Origin: Enterocloster bolteae
GTDB lineage: Bacteria > Bacillota > Clostridia > Lachnospirales > Lachnospiraceae
Assembly (NCBI RefSeq): GCF_002234575.2
Contig: NZ_CP022464.2
Coordinates: 806,001 to 870,000 of the forward strand
DNA length: 64,000 bases
Reading direction: 5' to 3'
Part shown: in pieces, positions 1 through 7,954 of the stretch
How positions within the stretch are numbered: position 1 is the first letter of the stretch
How the letters are laid out: every line of letters starts with the position of its first letter
Notes under the pieces: generated by a model
Told to the model about the DNA's origin: nothing
What the model saw: the letters and a program-made list of their open reading frames with translations, nothing else
Databases searched by the model: none
Translations under genes and position numbers: made by a program

Positions 1-1
1 C

Positions 2-112
2 TGGGGACTTTCGGAGGCAGCGCTGTTTGTTACTCCTCAGGAGATGGATAAAGTGAAGCCGTGCTGGACAAAGCCCGCAGAATTTGCTATAGTGGATAAA
101 GATTCTAATTGA
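2..112 (+). CDS. 3' end of an unidentified gene (partial)
   Basis: An open frame enters from the left edge and runs 36 codons to a TGA at 110-112, just before the cyclophilin gene's Shine-Dalgarno. The visible tail contains the stretch EAALFVTPQEMDKVKPCW and ends IVDKDSN. I do not recognise the family from this fragment. Its position, 17 bases before the next start, suggests it is cotranscribed with the cyclophilin. Coding status rests only on the open frame and spacing. Confidence 0.45.
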   Translation, partial: WGLSEAALFVTPQEMDKVKPCWTKPAEFAIVDKDSN

Positions 113-129
113 AAAAGGAGAAAGACAAA

Positions 130-648
130 ATGGCAAATCCTATAGTTACCATAACCATGGAAAATGGAGATGTAATGAAAGCGGAGTTATACCCGGAAAT
201 AGCTCCTAATACAGTGAACAATTTTATCAGCCTTGTAAAAAAAGGATATTATGACGGACTGATTTTCCACAGGGTCATCAATGGCTTCATGATTCAGGGC
301 GGCTGTCCTGAGGGCACAGGCATGGGCGGTCCTGGCTACTCCATCAAGGGAGAATTCGCACAGAACGGCGTTAAGAATGACCTGGTGCACACAGAGGGCG
401 TACTTTCCATGGCAAGAGCCATGCATCCCAACTCAGGCGGTTCCCAGTTCTTCATCATGCACAAGGCATCGCCGCACCTGGACGGCTCATATGCAGCCTT
501 TGGAAAGGTGACAGAGGGCATGGATGTGGTGAATAAAATCGCGGATGTCCAGACTGATTACAGTGACCGTCCCCTGCAGGAGCAGAAGATTAAGTCCATG
601 ACAGTGGAAACCTTTGGGGTGGATTATCCGGAACCGGAGAAGTGCTGA
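130..648 (+). CDS. Cyclophilin-type peptidyl-prolyl cis-trans isomerase
   Basis: This 172-residue protein is a single cyclophilin domain. It is predicted to catalyse cis-trans isomerisation of X-Pro bonds and act as a cytoplasmic folding helper, since no signal peptide or membrane segment is visible. Family motifs are present: FHRVINGFMIQGG at about residues 47-59, GSQFFI near 104-109 and HLDGSYAAFGKV at 116-127; these line the active site in cyclophilins. The ATG at 130 is preferred over an upstream TTG at 109 because AGGAG lies at a normal distance before it. It follows the partial gene closely and may share its transcript. Confidence 0.93.
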   Translation: MANPIVTITMENGDVMKAELYPEIAPNTVNNFISLVKKGYYDGLIFHRVINGFMIQGGCPEGTGMGGPGYSIKGEFAQNGVKNDLVHTEGVLSMARAMHPNSGGSQFFIMHKASPHLDGSYAAFGKVTEGMDVVNKIADVQTDYSDRPLQEQKIKSMTVETFGVDYPEPEKC

Positions 649-700
649 TGGGAATTGTCATTGAAGGCATCCCCGGCTAATATGACAATGAGGCGGTAAT

Positions 701-1450
701 ATGGTAACAGAGCGTAGTATCTGTTTAGACGGAAAGACCTGTACAGCAGTCATATCAGACGAACCTGAGGCCCTTCTGGCGGCGAAAGCTGCCGGGAGGG
801 CCGTTGTTGGCGTTGAGAGCGAGAGGACAGACATCTGGGAGTTAAAGGGCATTCCCTATGTGATACCGGACTTTGAGGATGCCACGGACGAGCTGCTGGA
901 TCTGGTGATACGCCGCCATCTGGGGCTTCCGTGGAATATATGCAGAACAGACAGGCTGCTTATACGGGAGCTGACCGCGGATGATGCCTGTCACATTCCG
1001 GAGGAGGAATACGGACCTCAGGAAGCCATATTCCGTTTAAGAGACACACTGGAACTGTACTGCAGAAACCAGTACGGCTTTTATGAGTATGGTACATGGG
1101 CCCTGGTACGCAGGGACGACCAGGTTCTGGTGGGGCTGGCGGGAGTGTCCAACCCCAGGCTTAAAAGGGAGATGGAGGAATGTCTGGACTCCATGGGACA
1201 GTCTGTTCCCTGGCTGGAATTGGGATACCATGTTTTCCTTCCTTACCGGCAGCGGGGATACTGCGCGGAAGCTGTGACGGCCATTGCGGATTACAGCCAT
1301 GAGGTGCTGGGAGTCCGGCTCTGCGCGCTGATCCGCAGAGAAAACCAGGCCTCCCGCAAGGTGGCGGAAGGCCTGGGAATGACGTGTCTTATGGAAACAG
1401 ATACTCAATCATCTGAATGGCAGCTTCTTTATGGGGAGAGCCTTGTATGA
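701..1450 (+). CDS. GNAT-family N-acetyltransferase with an N-terminal extension
   Basis: A 249-residue protein whose residues 84-230 form a GNAT domain, expected to move an acetyl group from acetyl-CoA to an amine; the acceptor cannot be told. The acetyl-CoA binding motif A is seen as RQRGYCAE at 183-190 and motif B as NQASRKVAEGLGM at 215-227. Residues 1-80 form a separate alpha/beta-looking segment without acetyltransferase motifs; it resembles part of a Rossmann-like or HAD-like fold, but I cannot assign it. The 3' end overlaps the convergent membrane-protein gene by 62 bases, so opposing transcripts would be complementary there. Confidence 0.8.
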   Translation: MVTERSICLDGKTCTAVISDEPEALLAAKAAGRAVVGVESERTDIWELKGIPYVIPDFEDATDELLDLVIRRHLGLPWNICRTDRLLIRELTADDACHIPEEEYGPQEAIFRLRDTLELYCRNQYGFYEYGTWALVRRDDQVLVGLAGVSNPRLKREMEECLDSMGQSVPWLELGYHVFLPYRQRGYCAEAVTAIADYSHEVLGVRLCALIRRENQASRKVAEGLGMTCLMETDTQSSEWQLLYGESLV

Positions 1451-2060
1451 CGGCCAGATAAGGAGGATCCATGATGATGCCTGTCTTTTCTTCCAAAGCC
1501 GTATCCTCCAGGGACAGGGCAACAGGCGTAAGGTTTCCCTCGCCGTCCTTTGCCCGGTAGATATGGTCCTTCACCCGTGCATAAAGCTCAGGAGAAAGCA
1601 ATTCCTCCAGGTTCTGGTATGCGGATACGGTCTCGTAGTGGTCTATGGCGGACTGGTCCCCGATGACCACGTCCAGGCTTTTGCTGGCAACCAGGGCGGA
1701 AATTTTGGCCAGGGTGGCATATCCGTACTGGGAGGTGGATTCCTCATTAAAATCCACCATCAGTCCCTCGTTTATTTCAATCAGGTCCTTTTTGCCGCAT
1801 CCCAGGTATTCCCGCAGATCGGATTCCAGCAGGGCGCTGGAGGAGGCGCCTGCGGAGCGGTCGTTGATAATCGCCACGGACAGGCGGGTGGTAAAGGTCT
1901 GGCGGTATATCATGGTGCCTATGGTGCTTAAGACGCCGATGACAAGAATCACAGCCAGGAGGTGGAATTTATAATACTCCCACACATACCAGGCCCTGTC
2001 TTTCCAGGACATGTTTTTCAGTTTCTGCCGTTCGTTTTCTGCTTCTTCTCTGATGGACAT
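1389..2060 (-). CDS. Membrane-anchored protein of unknown function
   Basis: This 223-residue protein has a charged N-terminal cytoplasmic stretch (about 1-30), one hydrophobic helix (about 33-52, FHLLAVILVIGVLSTIGTMI) and a soluble remainder that probably lies outside the membrane. The extracellular part resembles small substrate-binding-like or unnamed Lachnospiraceae proteins, but no catalytic motif is evident. It converges on and overlaps the acetyltransferase gene by 62 bases. The upstream region is shared with the divergent DUF624 gene, so the two could be coregulated. Function unknown. Confidence 0.7.
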   Translation of the reverse strand: MSIREEAENERQKLKNMSWKDRAWYVWEYYKFHLLAVILVIGVLSTIGTMIYRQTFTTRLSVAIINDRSAGASSSALLESDLREYLGCGKKDLIEINEGLMVDFNEESTSQYGYATLAKISALVASKSLDVVIGDQSAIDHYETVSAYQNLEELLSPELYARVKDHIYRAKDGEGNLTPVALSLEDTALEEKTGIIMDPPYLAVIQGSPHKEAAIQMIEYLFP

Positions 2061-2179
2061 AGCTTATGCATTCCTTCCGTTTCTCTCTGCTGTATTTGCA
2101 CGGACAGGCCGTTTCATGTAAGTATACCACATCCGGCCTTAAGGAGAATATAAAAATTTCATGAAATCAGGGCAGCCCT

Positions 2180-2207
2180 TTGCATTTTCCCCTTAATATG
2201 ATAGAAT
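2180..2207 (+). promoter_or_regulatory. Predicted sigma-A promoter of the DUF624 gene
   Basis: TTGCAT (2180-2185) and TAGAAT (2202-2207) are separated by 16 bases, about 37 bases upstream of the chosen start codon. Both hexamers are close to consensus. Confidence 0.5.
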
Positions 2208-2244
2208 ATCACCAGGTGTATTTACAGAAAGAAGAGGAATGCTT

Positions 2245-2976
2245 ATGTTGCAAGGTATATTTAATTATGATAATCCGGTGTGGCGGTTTATAGGAAAGCT
2301 GGGAGACTTAATCATACTGAACATTTTATGGATTGTCTGTTCCATTCCTGTGTTTACAGCAGGGGCCTCCACCACTGCCGTCTATTATGTGACCTTAAAA
2401 CTGGTGCGGGATGAGGATGATTCCACCATACGGTCCTTTTTCCGGTCTTTTAAGAGCAACTTCAAGCAGGCAACAGCCATATGGCTTATCCTGCTGGCGG
2501 CCGGAATCGTGCTGGGCTTTGATTTCTGGTTCTTTGTGTCAGGTCAGATGTCTTTAAACGGAGCAGTCAAGACAGCTATGACCGCGGTGTCCGGCGGATT
2601 GCTTTTGATTTATCTGTTTATCATTACCTATGTGTTTCCGCTGCAGGCCAGGTTCTATAATCCGGTTAAGCGGACCCTGTTCAATGCGTTTTTTATGTCC
2701 GTGCGCCATTTGTTCCAGACTATCGGGATACTGGCCACTGATCTGGGAATCGCGGCAGCCACATATTTCGGGCTGTTTTATTTCCCGCAGTTTGCCATGT
2801 TATTATTCCTGTTTGGGATGCCCCTCATTGCCTTTGTAAACTCGTATTTCTTCACTGCTATTTTCAGGAAGTACATGCCTAAGGAGGAAGAGCAGGAGCA
2901 TACAGATGCAACCCCCTTGCTGGGAGAAGAGGATGAGGAGATGAAGGAAGCAATTCGGAATCTGAAGGGGAAATAA
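2245..2976 (+). CDS. DUF624 (YesL-like) integral membrane protein
   Basis: A 243-residue membrane protein with about five hydrophobic helices and a charged C-terminal tail. The N-terminus MLQGIFNYDNPVWRF followed by a long hydrophobic region is the signature of the DUF624/YesL family, often found near sugar or polysaccharide uptake genes; the molecular role is not established. The ATG at 2245 is preferred over 2239 because GAGG lies 7 bases before it and the family begins MLQG. A predicted promoter precedes it and a hairpin terminator follows. Here it is not beside transporter genes. Confidence 0.8.
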   Translation: MLQGIFNYDNPVWRFIGKLGDLIILNILWIVCSIPVFTAGASTTAVYYVTLKLVRDEDDSTIRSFFRSFKSNFKQATAIWLILLAAGIVLGFDFWFFVSGQMSLNGAVKTAMTAVSGGLLLIYLFIITYVFPLQARFYNPVKRTLFNAFFMSVRHLFQTIGILATDLGIAAATYFGLFYFPQFAMLLFLFGMPLIAFVNSYFFTAIFRKYMPKEEEQEHTDATPLLGEEDEEMKEAIRNLKGK

Positions 2977-2995
2977 TCTGATTCTTACCATTATT

Positions 2996-3025
2996 AAAAC
3001 CGGCCGGAAAATTTCTGCCGGTTTT
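2996..3025 (+). terminator. Intrinsic terminator after the DUF624 gene
   Basis: AAAACCGGC (2996-3004) pairs with GCCGGTTTT (3017-3025); the T-rich end provides the uridine tract. It lies 20 bases after the stop codon. Confidence 0.6.
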
Positions 3026-3048
3026 CCGCATTTTTCTGCAATTTCCAC

Positions 3049-3079
3049 TTGCAAATAGAGTGAAAGTATTGTATACAAT
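3049..3079 (+). promoter_or_regulatory. ispE promoter overlapped by a perfect 12-bp palindrome
   Basis: TTGCAA (3049-3054), a 17-base spacer and TATACA (3072-3077) form a good sigma-A promoter. The -10 box lies inside the perfect palindrome ATTGTATACAAT (3068-3079). Its GTATAC core resembles operators of GntR/FadR-type regulators, and such a regulator is encoded as the second gene downstream. Autoregulation is an inference. Confidence 0.5.
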
Positions 3080-3134
3080 ATAATGTATTATAAAAACAGA
3101 AATGTAAACAATGTACATAGAGGGGAGTCCGCGG

Positions 3135-4043
3135 ATGATAAAACATTTACGCTTAAAAGCATATGGAAAGATTAATCTGGCTCTGGATGTACTGGGACGG
3201 CGGGCTGACGGCTATCACGAGGTGCGGATGATCATGCAGACCGTGGGGCTTCATGACCGGATTGATTTGTACGTTACCCAGGAGCCGGGCATCAAGATAG
3301 AAACCAACCTGTTTTATCTGCCGGATAATGAGCAGAATCTTGCCCATAAAGCGGCCAGACTGCTGATGGAGGAATTCGGTATACGCCAGGGCCTGTCCAT
3401 CCATCTGCGCAAGTTCATTCCCGTGTCAGCCGGCATGGCCGGAGGAAGTACGGACGCTGCCTCTGTTCTCTTTGGAGTCAATAAAATGTTTGGCCTGGGC
3501 CTGTCCACCGGGGAACTGATGGAACGGGGCGTGACCCTGGGAGCGGACATCCCCTACTGCCTTATGCGGGGGACTGCCCTGTCCGAGGGAATCGGCGAGA
3601 GGCTGTCGCCCCTGCCTCCCATGCCCCAGTGCCAGGTGCTCATAGCCAAGCCGGGAATCAGCGTGTCCACCAAGGTGGTATATGAGAGTCTGGACGCCAT
3701 GAAGCTTGCGCCTTCGGACCATCCTGACATAGACGGCATGATAGACGCTATCCGCAGCCAGAATCTGCGGGAGGTGGCAGGCAGGTTCGGGAATGTGCTG
3801 GAGCTGGTCACCGGAGAACGGTATCCGGCCATTTCAAGGATTGAACAGGTCATGCGTGACTATGGGGCTTTGGGGGCAATGATGAGCGGAAGCGGTCCGA
3901 CGGTATTCGGCCTTTTTGCCAATCCAAGGGCGGCCCAGGCAGCCTATGAGGATCTGCGGTTCGGCAAGGCATCGGAGCTGGCAAAACAAGTGTATCTGAC
4001 CAATTTCTTTAATGTGAAAAGGAATGGACAGGACATGGCATAA
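3135..4043 (+). CDS. ispE: 4-diphosphocytidyl-2-C-methyl-D-erythritol kinase
   Basis: IspE phosphorylates the 2-hydroxyl of CDP-methylerythritol with ATP, the fourth step of the MEP route to isopentenyl diphosphate. The 302-residue length suits this GHMP kinase. Visible motifs are the N-terminal KAYGKINLALDVLGRRADGYHE (residues 8-29, given here only as KAYGKINLAL and RRADGYHE), the glycine-rich ATP loop PVSAGMAGGSTDAAS at 96-110 and the C-terminal MMSGSGPTVFGLF. The ATG at 3135 is chosen because GAGGGGAG precedes it by 7 bases; an in-frame ATG at 3111 lies upstream of that site. A GntR regulator follows 22 bases later, probably in the same transcript. Confidence 0.95.
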   Translation: MIKHLRLKAYGKINLALDVLGRRADGYHEVRMIMQTVGLHDRIDLYVTQEPGIKIETNLFYLPDNEQNLAHKAARLLMEEFGIRQGLSIHLRKFIPVSAGMAGGSTDAASVLFGVNKMFGLGLSTGELMERGVTLGADIPYCLMRGTALSEGIGERLSPLPPMPQCQVLIAKPGISVSTKVVYESLDAMKLAPSDHPDIDGMIDAIRSQNLREVAGRFGNVLELVTGERYPAISRIEQVMRDYGALGAMMSGSGPTVFGLFANPRAAQAAYEDLRFGKASELAKQVYLTNFFNVKRNGQDMA

Positions 4044-4065
4044 TGCTGGAAAGGGGGCATTTTAA

Positions 4066-4773
4066 ATGGAAAATAATTTCAAGGTTAATATGAACGAGTA
4101 TCTTCCGCTTCGGGACGTGGTGTTCAACACCCTGCGGCAGGCCATACTGAAGGGGGAGCTGGCTCCGGGGGAAAGGCTGATGGAAATTCAGTTGGCCGAA
4201 AAATTAGGCGTCAGCAGGACTCCGATCAGGGAAGCTATCCGTAAGCTGGAGCTGGAGGGCCTGGTGCTTATGATACCCAGGAAGGGCGCCGAGGTGGCCA
4301 AGATATCTGAGAAGAGCCTGCGGGATGTGCTGGAGGTGCGCCGCTCCCTGGAGGAGCTGGCCATTGAGCTGGCCTGCCAGAGGATGTCGGAGGATGACAT
4401 GGCTGAACTGGAACGGATGCAGGGTAACTTTAAAAGCGCCATTGACAGGGGGGAAGCCATGAGCATTGCCCAGTCAGATGAGCAGTATCACGATGTCATC
4501 TATCAGGGAACCCGCAATGATAAGCTGGTGCAGATGCTGGGCAACCTGCGTGAGCAGATGTACCGCTACCGCCTGGAATATATAAAGGACGAGGACAAAA
4601 GGCAGGTGCTTCTGGTGGAGCATGAGCACATACTGAATGCCCTTAAGAACCGCAACATAGCCGAGGCAAAGAAGGCTGCCAGGGAACATATCGACAACCA
4701 GGAAATTACGGTTTCGCGCAACATAAAGGAGCAGGAACAGGAGCCGGCCGTACCGGCACGGGGGAGGAAATGA
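4066..4773 (+). CDS. GntR-family transcriptional regulator, FadR/FCD subgroup
   Basis: This 235-residue protein has a winged helix-turn-helix at about residues 12-78 (LGVSRTPIREAIRKLELEGL is the recognition region) and an all-helical FCD ligand domain at about 90-215. FCD regulators usually sense small carboxylates or sugar acids and act as repressors. It lies 22 bases after ispE and its stop overlaps the start of the next small gene (ATGA), so the three are probably one operon. The C-terminal tail is rich in Glu, Gln and Pro. Its ligand is unknown; the palindrome in the ispE promoter is a candidate operator. Confidence 0.88.
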   Translation: MENNFKVNMNEYLPLRDVVFNTLRQAILKGELAPGERLMEIQLAEKLGVSRTPIREAIRKLELEGLVLMIPRKGAEVAKISEKSLRDVLEVRRSLEELAIELACQRMSEDDMAELERMQGNFKSAIDRGEAMSIAQSDEQYHDVIYQGTRNDKLVQMLGNLREQMYRYRLEYIKDEDKRQVLLVEHEHILNALKNRNIAEAKKAAREHIDNQEITVSRNIKEQEQEPAVPARGRK

Positions 4774-4976
4774 TGGGGGACGAAACCTTCAAGGAGCGGT
4801 ATCTGTCAGGGGAAATTCCCTTTGAGGAGATAGACCGGTATGTAAGCCGCTGGAATAACAGCGACGACCCCCGCACTCTGGCCCAGTATCTGGGGCTGAA
4901 TGCGGAGGAAGAGGACGTGTGGATCGATGTGAGCGACGAGGCGCTTCAGGATATGCTGGACAGCCAGAAAAGATAG
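4770..4976 (+). CDS. Small acidic protein of unknown function
   Basis: A 68-residue, strongly acidic soluble protein with no recognised domain. Its start overlaps the GntR stop by four bases, indicating translational coupling. There are two consecutive ATG codons (4770 and 4773), with a GGGGGAGG Shine-Dalgarno immediately upstream, so the second ATG has the better spacing. It ends four bases before the convergent spoIIR gene. I do not recognise the family; the operon context suggests nothing more specific than cotranscription with the regulator. Confidence 0.65.
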   Translation: MMGDETFKERYLSGEIPFEEIDRYVSRWNNSDDPRTLAQYLGLNAEEEDVWIDVSDEALQDMLDSQKR

Positions 4977-4980
4977 AATC

Positions 4981-5634
4981 TCAGCTTTTTTTATGAAATA
5001 AATCCATGAGCCGGAACCGTACGCGGACCTCCGGCTTTTGCTGCGGCTGTTTTGTCCTGTCAAGGGGGGATAACAGGGCATCGTAATCATCTTCCCCCAG
5101 CAGGGATGACAGGGTTTTCTTGGAGGAATCAGGCACCACTGCGTGGATGGCGTCGGTGTAGCATAGGGAGGGATAGAGCACGCACCACCAGTTGTGGCCT
5201 TTTCCGCTGCCAATGGTGATGCGGACCGCGTCATAGGTGCCGCAGGGAAATACCATGTCCCCGTAAGCCTTGGTGGGAAAGTAATCTCTTGTTAATTCCA
5301 ACTTTACTGGATAGGAGGCTCCCTGGTCCGCCAGCCAGTCCTGTGCCATGGTCTCGATGCTGGTCTTGTTACTCTCTATCCACTGTTTAAGCTGCTCCTT
5401 GTCCGTATCCTCAGGAACCTGGCCGTGGATGTAGTCCAGGACCAGCCCTTTTACCCCTAGCTTCAGATTCTGGTCCCTGGTGCTGTCGCTTTCCGCCAGA
5501 ACGTGAAAACGGAGGATTTCAGGGGCAATGCGGGATGCCAGGGCCTCCTCGCCGGTGGTACGGGATGCCATGAGAATGAGGAACGCAGTAAAAAAACAAA
5601 GTGCGGATATGCACAGGCTTATTTTATATTTCAT
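4981..5634 (-). CDS. spoIIR: Stage II sporulation protein R
   Basis: SpoIIR is the secreted signal made in the forespore under sigma-F that triggers the SpoIIGA protease to activate sigma-E in the mother cell. This 217-residue protein has an N-terminal hydrophobic signal or anchor (about residues 6-24) and the family hallmark RFHVLAESDSTRDQNLKLGV near 44-63, followed by the aromatic-rich NWWCVLYPSLCY block. An in-frame TTG lies 9 bases upstream, but it sits only 3 bases after AGGAGG, so the ATG at 5634 is preferred. A near-perfect sigma-F promoter lies upstream. It shows that the organism is, or descends from, a spore former. Confidence 0.93.
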   Translation of the reverse strand: MKYKISLCISALCFFTAFLILMASRTTGEEALASRIAPEILRFHVLAESDSTRDQNLKLGVKGLVLDYIHGQVPEDTDKEQLKQWIESNKTSIETMAQDWLADQGASYPVKLELTRDYFPTKAYGDMVFPCGTYDAVRITIGSGKGHNWWCVLYPSLCYTDAIHAVVPDSSKKTLSSLLGEDDYDALLSPLDRTKQPQQKPEVRVRFRLMDLFHKKS

Positions 5635-5679
5635 ATGATTCAAGACCTCCTTGGCCGTTAATGCTGTTTTAATTTCTGT

Positions 5680-5707
5680 TTGTAATTATTGCCACATATG
5701 TTATACT
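5680..5707 (+). promoter_or_regulatory. Predicted vegetative promoter of ddl
   Basis: TTGTAA (5680-5685), a 16-base spacer and TATACT (5702-5707) lie about 48 bases before the ddl start. The sites overlap the sigma-F promoter of spoIIR on the other strand. Confidence 0.5.
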
Positions 5708-5713
5708 ATAAAC
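5684..5713 (-). promoter_or_regulatory. Predicted sigma-F promoter of spoIIR
   Basis: Read on the minus strand: GTTTA as -35 (5709-5713), a 15-base spacer, then GGCAATAATT as -10 (5684-5693). Both match the Bacillus/Clostridium sigma-F consensus (GYWTA, 15 bases, GGNRANANTW). spoIIR is a known sigma-F target. Confidence 0.75.
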
Positions 5714-5754
5714 GTAGAACAATCACTAAAATAAGTGAGTTTAAGGAGACTAGC

Positions 5755-6816
5755 ATGGGTAAACTTCAGGCTGCAGTCATATTTGGCGGCCAGTCATCAG
5801 AACATATTGTGTCCTGCATGTCGGCTGTCAATGTCATTGAGCATATAGACAGGACGCGATACGATGTATTACTTGTAGGAATTACAGAAGATGGACACTG
5901 GATTAAGGCAGATTCACTGGAAGATGTAAAAAACGGTACATGGAGGGACAAAACTGTATCAGCCCTTCTGCTGCCGGACGCCACGAAGAAGTGCATCCTC
6001 CTTATGGACGGAGATTCGGTCCGCGAGGTCAGGGTGGATGTGGTATTCCCTGTGCTTCACGGTTTGTACGGGGAGGACGGTACCATCCAGGGGCTTTTGG
6101 AACTGGCTAAGATTCCCTATGTGGGATGCGGGGTTCTTTCTTCCGCAGTGTCCATGGATAAACTGTACACCAAGATTATCGTGGATGACCTGGGAGTCCG
6201 CCAGGCAGCATACGAGGCAGTGTACAGGGAACAGCTTGTGCATATGGAATCGGTGGTGGAACGGGTGGAGAAGCATTTTTCCTATCCCGTATTTATTAAG
6301 CCGTCCAATGCAGGCTCCTCCAGGGGCGTGACAAAGGCGGATGACCGCCAGGCCCTGGAAGCAGGACTGTCAGAGGCAGCCCGTCATGACCGCAAGATAT
6401 TGGTAGAGGAAACCATCATAGGCAGAGAGATTGAGTGCGCTGTATTCGGAGGCGGACTTAAGGAGGTGGTGGCATCCGGGGTAGGAGAGATACTGGCCGC
6501 TGCAGAGTTTTATGACTTTGAAGCCAAGTATTATAACGAAGAATCCAGGACAGTGACGGATCCGGAGCTGCCGGCAGGGGCGGCAGAGAGAGTCCGGCAG
6601 GCCGCCATGGACATATTCCGTGCAGTGGACGGCTATGGGCTGGCCAGAGTGGATTTCTTTGTAAAGGATGACGGAGAAGTGGTATTCAATGAGATTAATA
6701 CCATGCCAGGTTTTACCGCCATCAGTATGTATCCCATGCTGTGGGAAGCCAGAGGGATCACAAAGGACCAGCTGGTGGATATGCTGATGGCCCATGGGAT
6801 GGAACGATACACTTAA
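5755..6816 (+). CDS. ddl: D-alanine--D-alanine ligase
   Basis: Joins two D-alanines with ATP to make the dipeptide that ends the peptidoglycan stem. The 353-residue length fits the family. Visible features are the N-terminal VIFGGQSSEHIVSCMSA motif, the ATP-grasp segment VFIKPSNAGSSRGV, the catalytic-loop region around ASGVGEI and the metal/ATP site FNEINTMPGFT near the C-terminus. The ATG at 5755 follows AAGGAGA at a normal distance; an upstream in-frame ATG at 5689 lies within the promoter and is rejected. A DUF1934 gene follows 17 bases later. Nothing suggests a D-Ala-D-Lac type, but specificity was not tested. Confidence 0.93.
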   Translation: MGKLQAAVIFGGQSSEHIVSCMSAVNVIEHIDRTRYDVLLVGITEDGHWIKADSLEDVKNGTWRDKTVSALLLPDATKKCILLMDGDSVREVRVDVVFPVLHGLYGEDGTIQGLLELAKIPYVGCGVLSSAVSMDKLYTKIIVDDLGVRQAAYEAVYREQLVHMESVVERVEKHFSYPVFIKPSNAGSSRGVTKADDRQALEAGLSEAARHDRKILVEETIIGREIECAVFGGGLKEVVASGVGEILAAAEFYDFEAKYYNEESRTVTDPELPAGAAERVRQAAMDIFRAVDGYGLARVDFFVKDDGEVVFNEINTMPGFTAISMYPMLWEARGITKDQLVDMLMAHGMERYT

Positions 6817-6833
6817 GGGAAAGAGGAAGGAAT

Positions 6834-7259
6834 ATGACAAAAGACGTGCTGATTACAATCAGTGGCATCCAGATGATAGACGAAGAGGACTCCGATGTGG
6901 AGATGATAGTAAGGGGAGATTATTATCAGAAGAATGGAAAGCATTACATCCTCTACGAAGAGATGATGGAAGGCTTTACAGGTAAGGTCAAGAACGTAAT
7001 CAAGATATCCCCTTCCGGAATGGACATAATTAAAAAGGGAATCGCCAACACCCACATGCAGTTTGAGAAGAACAAGAAGAATCTTTCATGCTACACCACT
7101 CCCCTGGGCGATATGGTGGTAGGCATACAGGCCAACCGGATTAAAATAAATGAAGAACCGGACAGCCTGCTGGTGAATGTGGATTATTCCCTGGATATCA
7201 ATTATGAGCATCTGTCCGATTGCAGCATCCGCCTGGATGTCCAGTCCTGTCCGCAGTGA
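6834..7259 (+). CDS. DUF1934 beta-barrel protein (YwiB-like)
   Basis: A 141-residue soluble protein of the DUF1934 family, which is predicted to adopt a small lipocalin-like beta barrel; its biochemical role is unknown. Alternating hydrophobic strands, the TTPLGDMVVG segment and the terminal DYSLDINYEHLSDCSI pattern fit the family. It lies 17 bases downstream of ddl and ends before a bidirectional terminator, so it probably shares the ddl transcript. The ATG at 6834 follows AAGGAA. Confidence 0.8.
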   Translation: MTKDVLITISGIQMIDEEDSDVEMIVRGDYYQKNGKHYILYEEMMEGFTGKVKNVIKISPSGMDIIKKGIANTHMQFEKNKKNLSCYTTPLGDMVVGIQANRIKINEEPDSLLVNVDYSLDINYEHLSDCSIRLDVQSCPQ

Positions 7260-7310
7260 CAGGGTACAGGGTACGCAGTACACAGAGAGCAGTAAAAGAA
7301 AAATATAAAA

Positions 7311-7340
7311 AAGAAGCGGCGCAGCTGCCGCTTCTTTTTA
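7311..7340. terminator. Bidirectional intrinsic terminator
   Basis: AAGAAGCGGC (7311-7320) pairs with GCCGCTTCTT (7327-7336), flanked by an A-run before and a T-run after. It sits between the convergent DUF1934 gene and the membrane-anchored gene and can serve both strands. Confidence 0.8.
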
Positions 7341-7799
7341 TTTCTTATCTTTCTTATTCCTTTTAAATCTTGCGAAGAATCCCTTCTTCTTTGGCGGAGT
7401 CGGAATCGCGCCGCCTCTCACACTTTTGATCTCAGTGATGTAGATACCGCTGATGACAACCTTGGCCTCGGTCTTCACCGGCAGAGAGTCAAATACGCGC
7501 CCGTCTGCAATAAGGGTCATGACCTTGGGACCAATCTTGGCTTTAACCACAGGGACCTTTGCCCAGCGCATGTACTTTGGCGTCTGGTCAGTCACTGCCT
7601 TGGGAAGCCCGGCCTGGGTAATCTTCATCTTCTTCTTGTCAATGACAAGGATGGATGCGGTCTGTGCAGCTGCATCTAACAGCTGCTGCTGTTCCACCTG
7701 GCGCTTCTGGAGCTTGTTTCCCAGAAAGTAGAGAACAACCAGGGCAACCAGAGCAATGATTAGAATGACAATCAGTACATTTAAAATAATCTGAGCCAT
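7338..7799 (-). CDS. Single-pass membrane protein of unknown function
   Basis: This 153-residue protein starts with one hydrophobic helix (about residues 3-27), followed by a short charged coiled-coil-like segment, a compact beta-rich cytoplasmic domain (about 45-125) and a very basic tail rich in Lys and Arg. No family name is recognised. The ATG at 7799 is preferred because GGAGG lies 8 bases before it; an upstream in-frame start at 7814 overlaps that site. It is divergent from rpoB, with about 325 bases between the starts. Confidence 0.7.
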   Translation of the reverse strand: MAQIILNVLIVILIIALVALVVLYFLGNKLQKRQVEQQQLLDAAAQTASILVIDKKKMKITQAGLPKAVTDQTPKYMRWAKVPVVKAKIGPKVMTLIADGRVFDSLPVKTEAKVVISGIYITEIKSVRGGAIPTPPKKKGFFARFKRNKKDKK

Positions 7800-7918
7800 G
7801 GGGTTTACCTCCAACCTATGTAATTATAGTACCATTCCCCCCGTTAAATAATCCACAACCCCAGGGGACATTCTATAATAGTATATCATTTTAGAGGATA
7901 AATTGCAAGCAAAAATCC

Positions 7919-7947
7919 TTGACACCTTGACAGGTCTGTGTTATTAT
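7919..7947 (+). promoter_or_regulatory. rpoB promoter
   Basis: TTGACA (7919-7924), a 17-base spacer and TATTAT (7942-7947) form a near-consensus sigma-A promoter about 175 bases before rpoB. Confidence 0.8.
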
Positions 7948-7954
7948 GGAGTGT

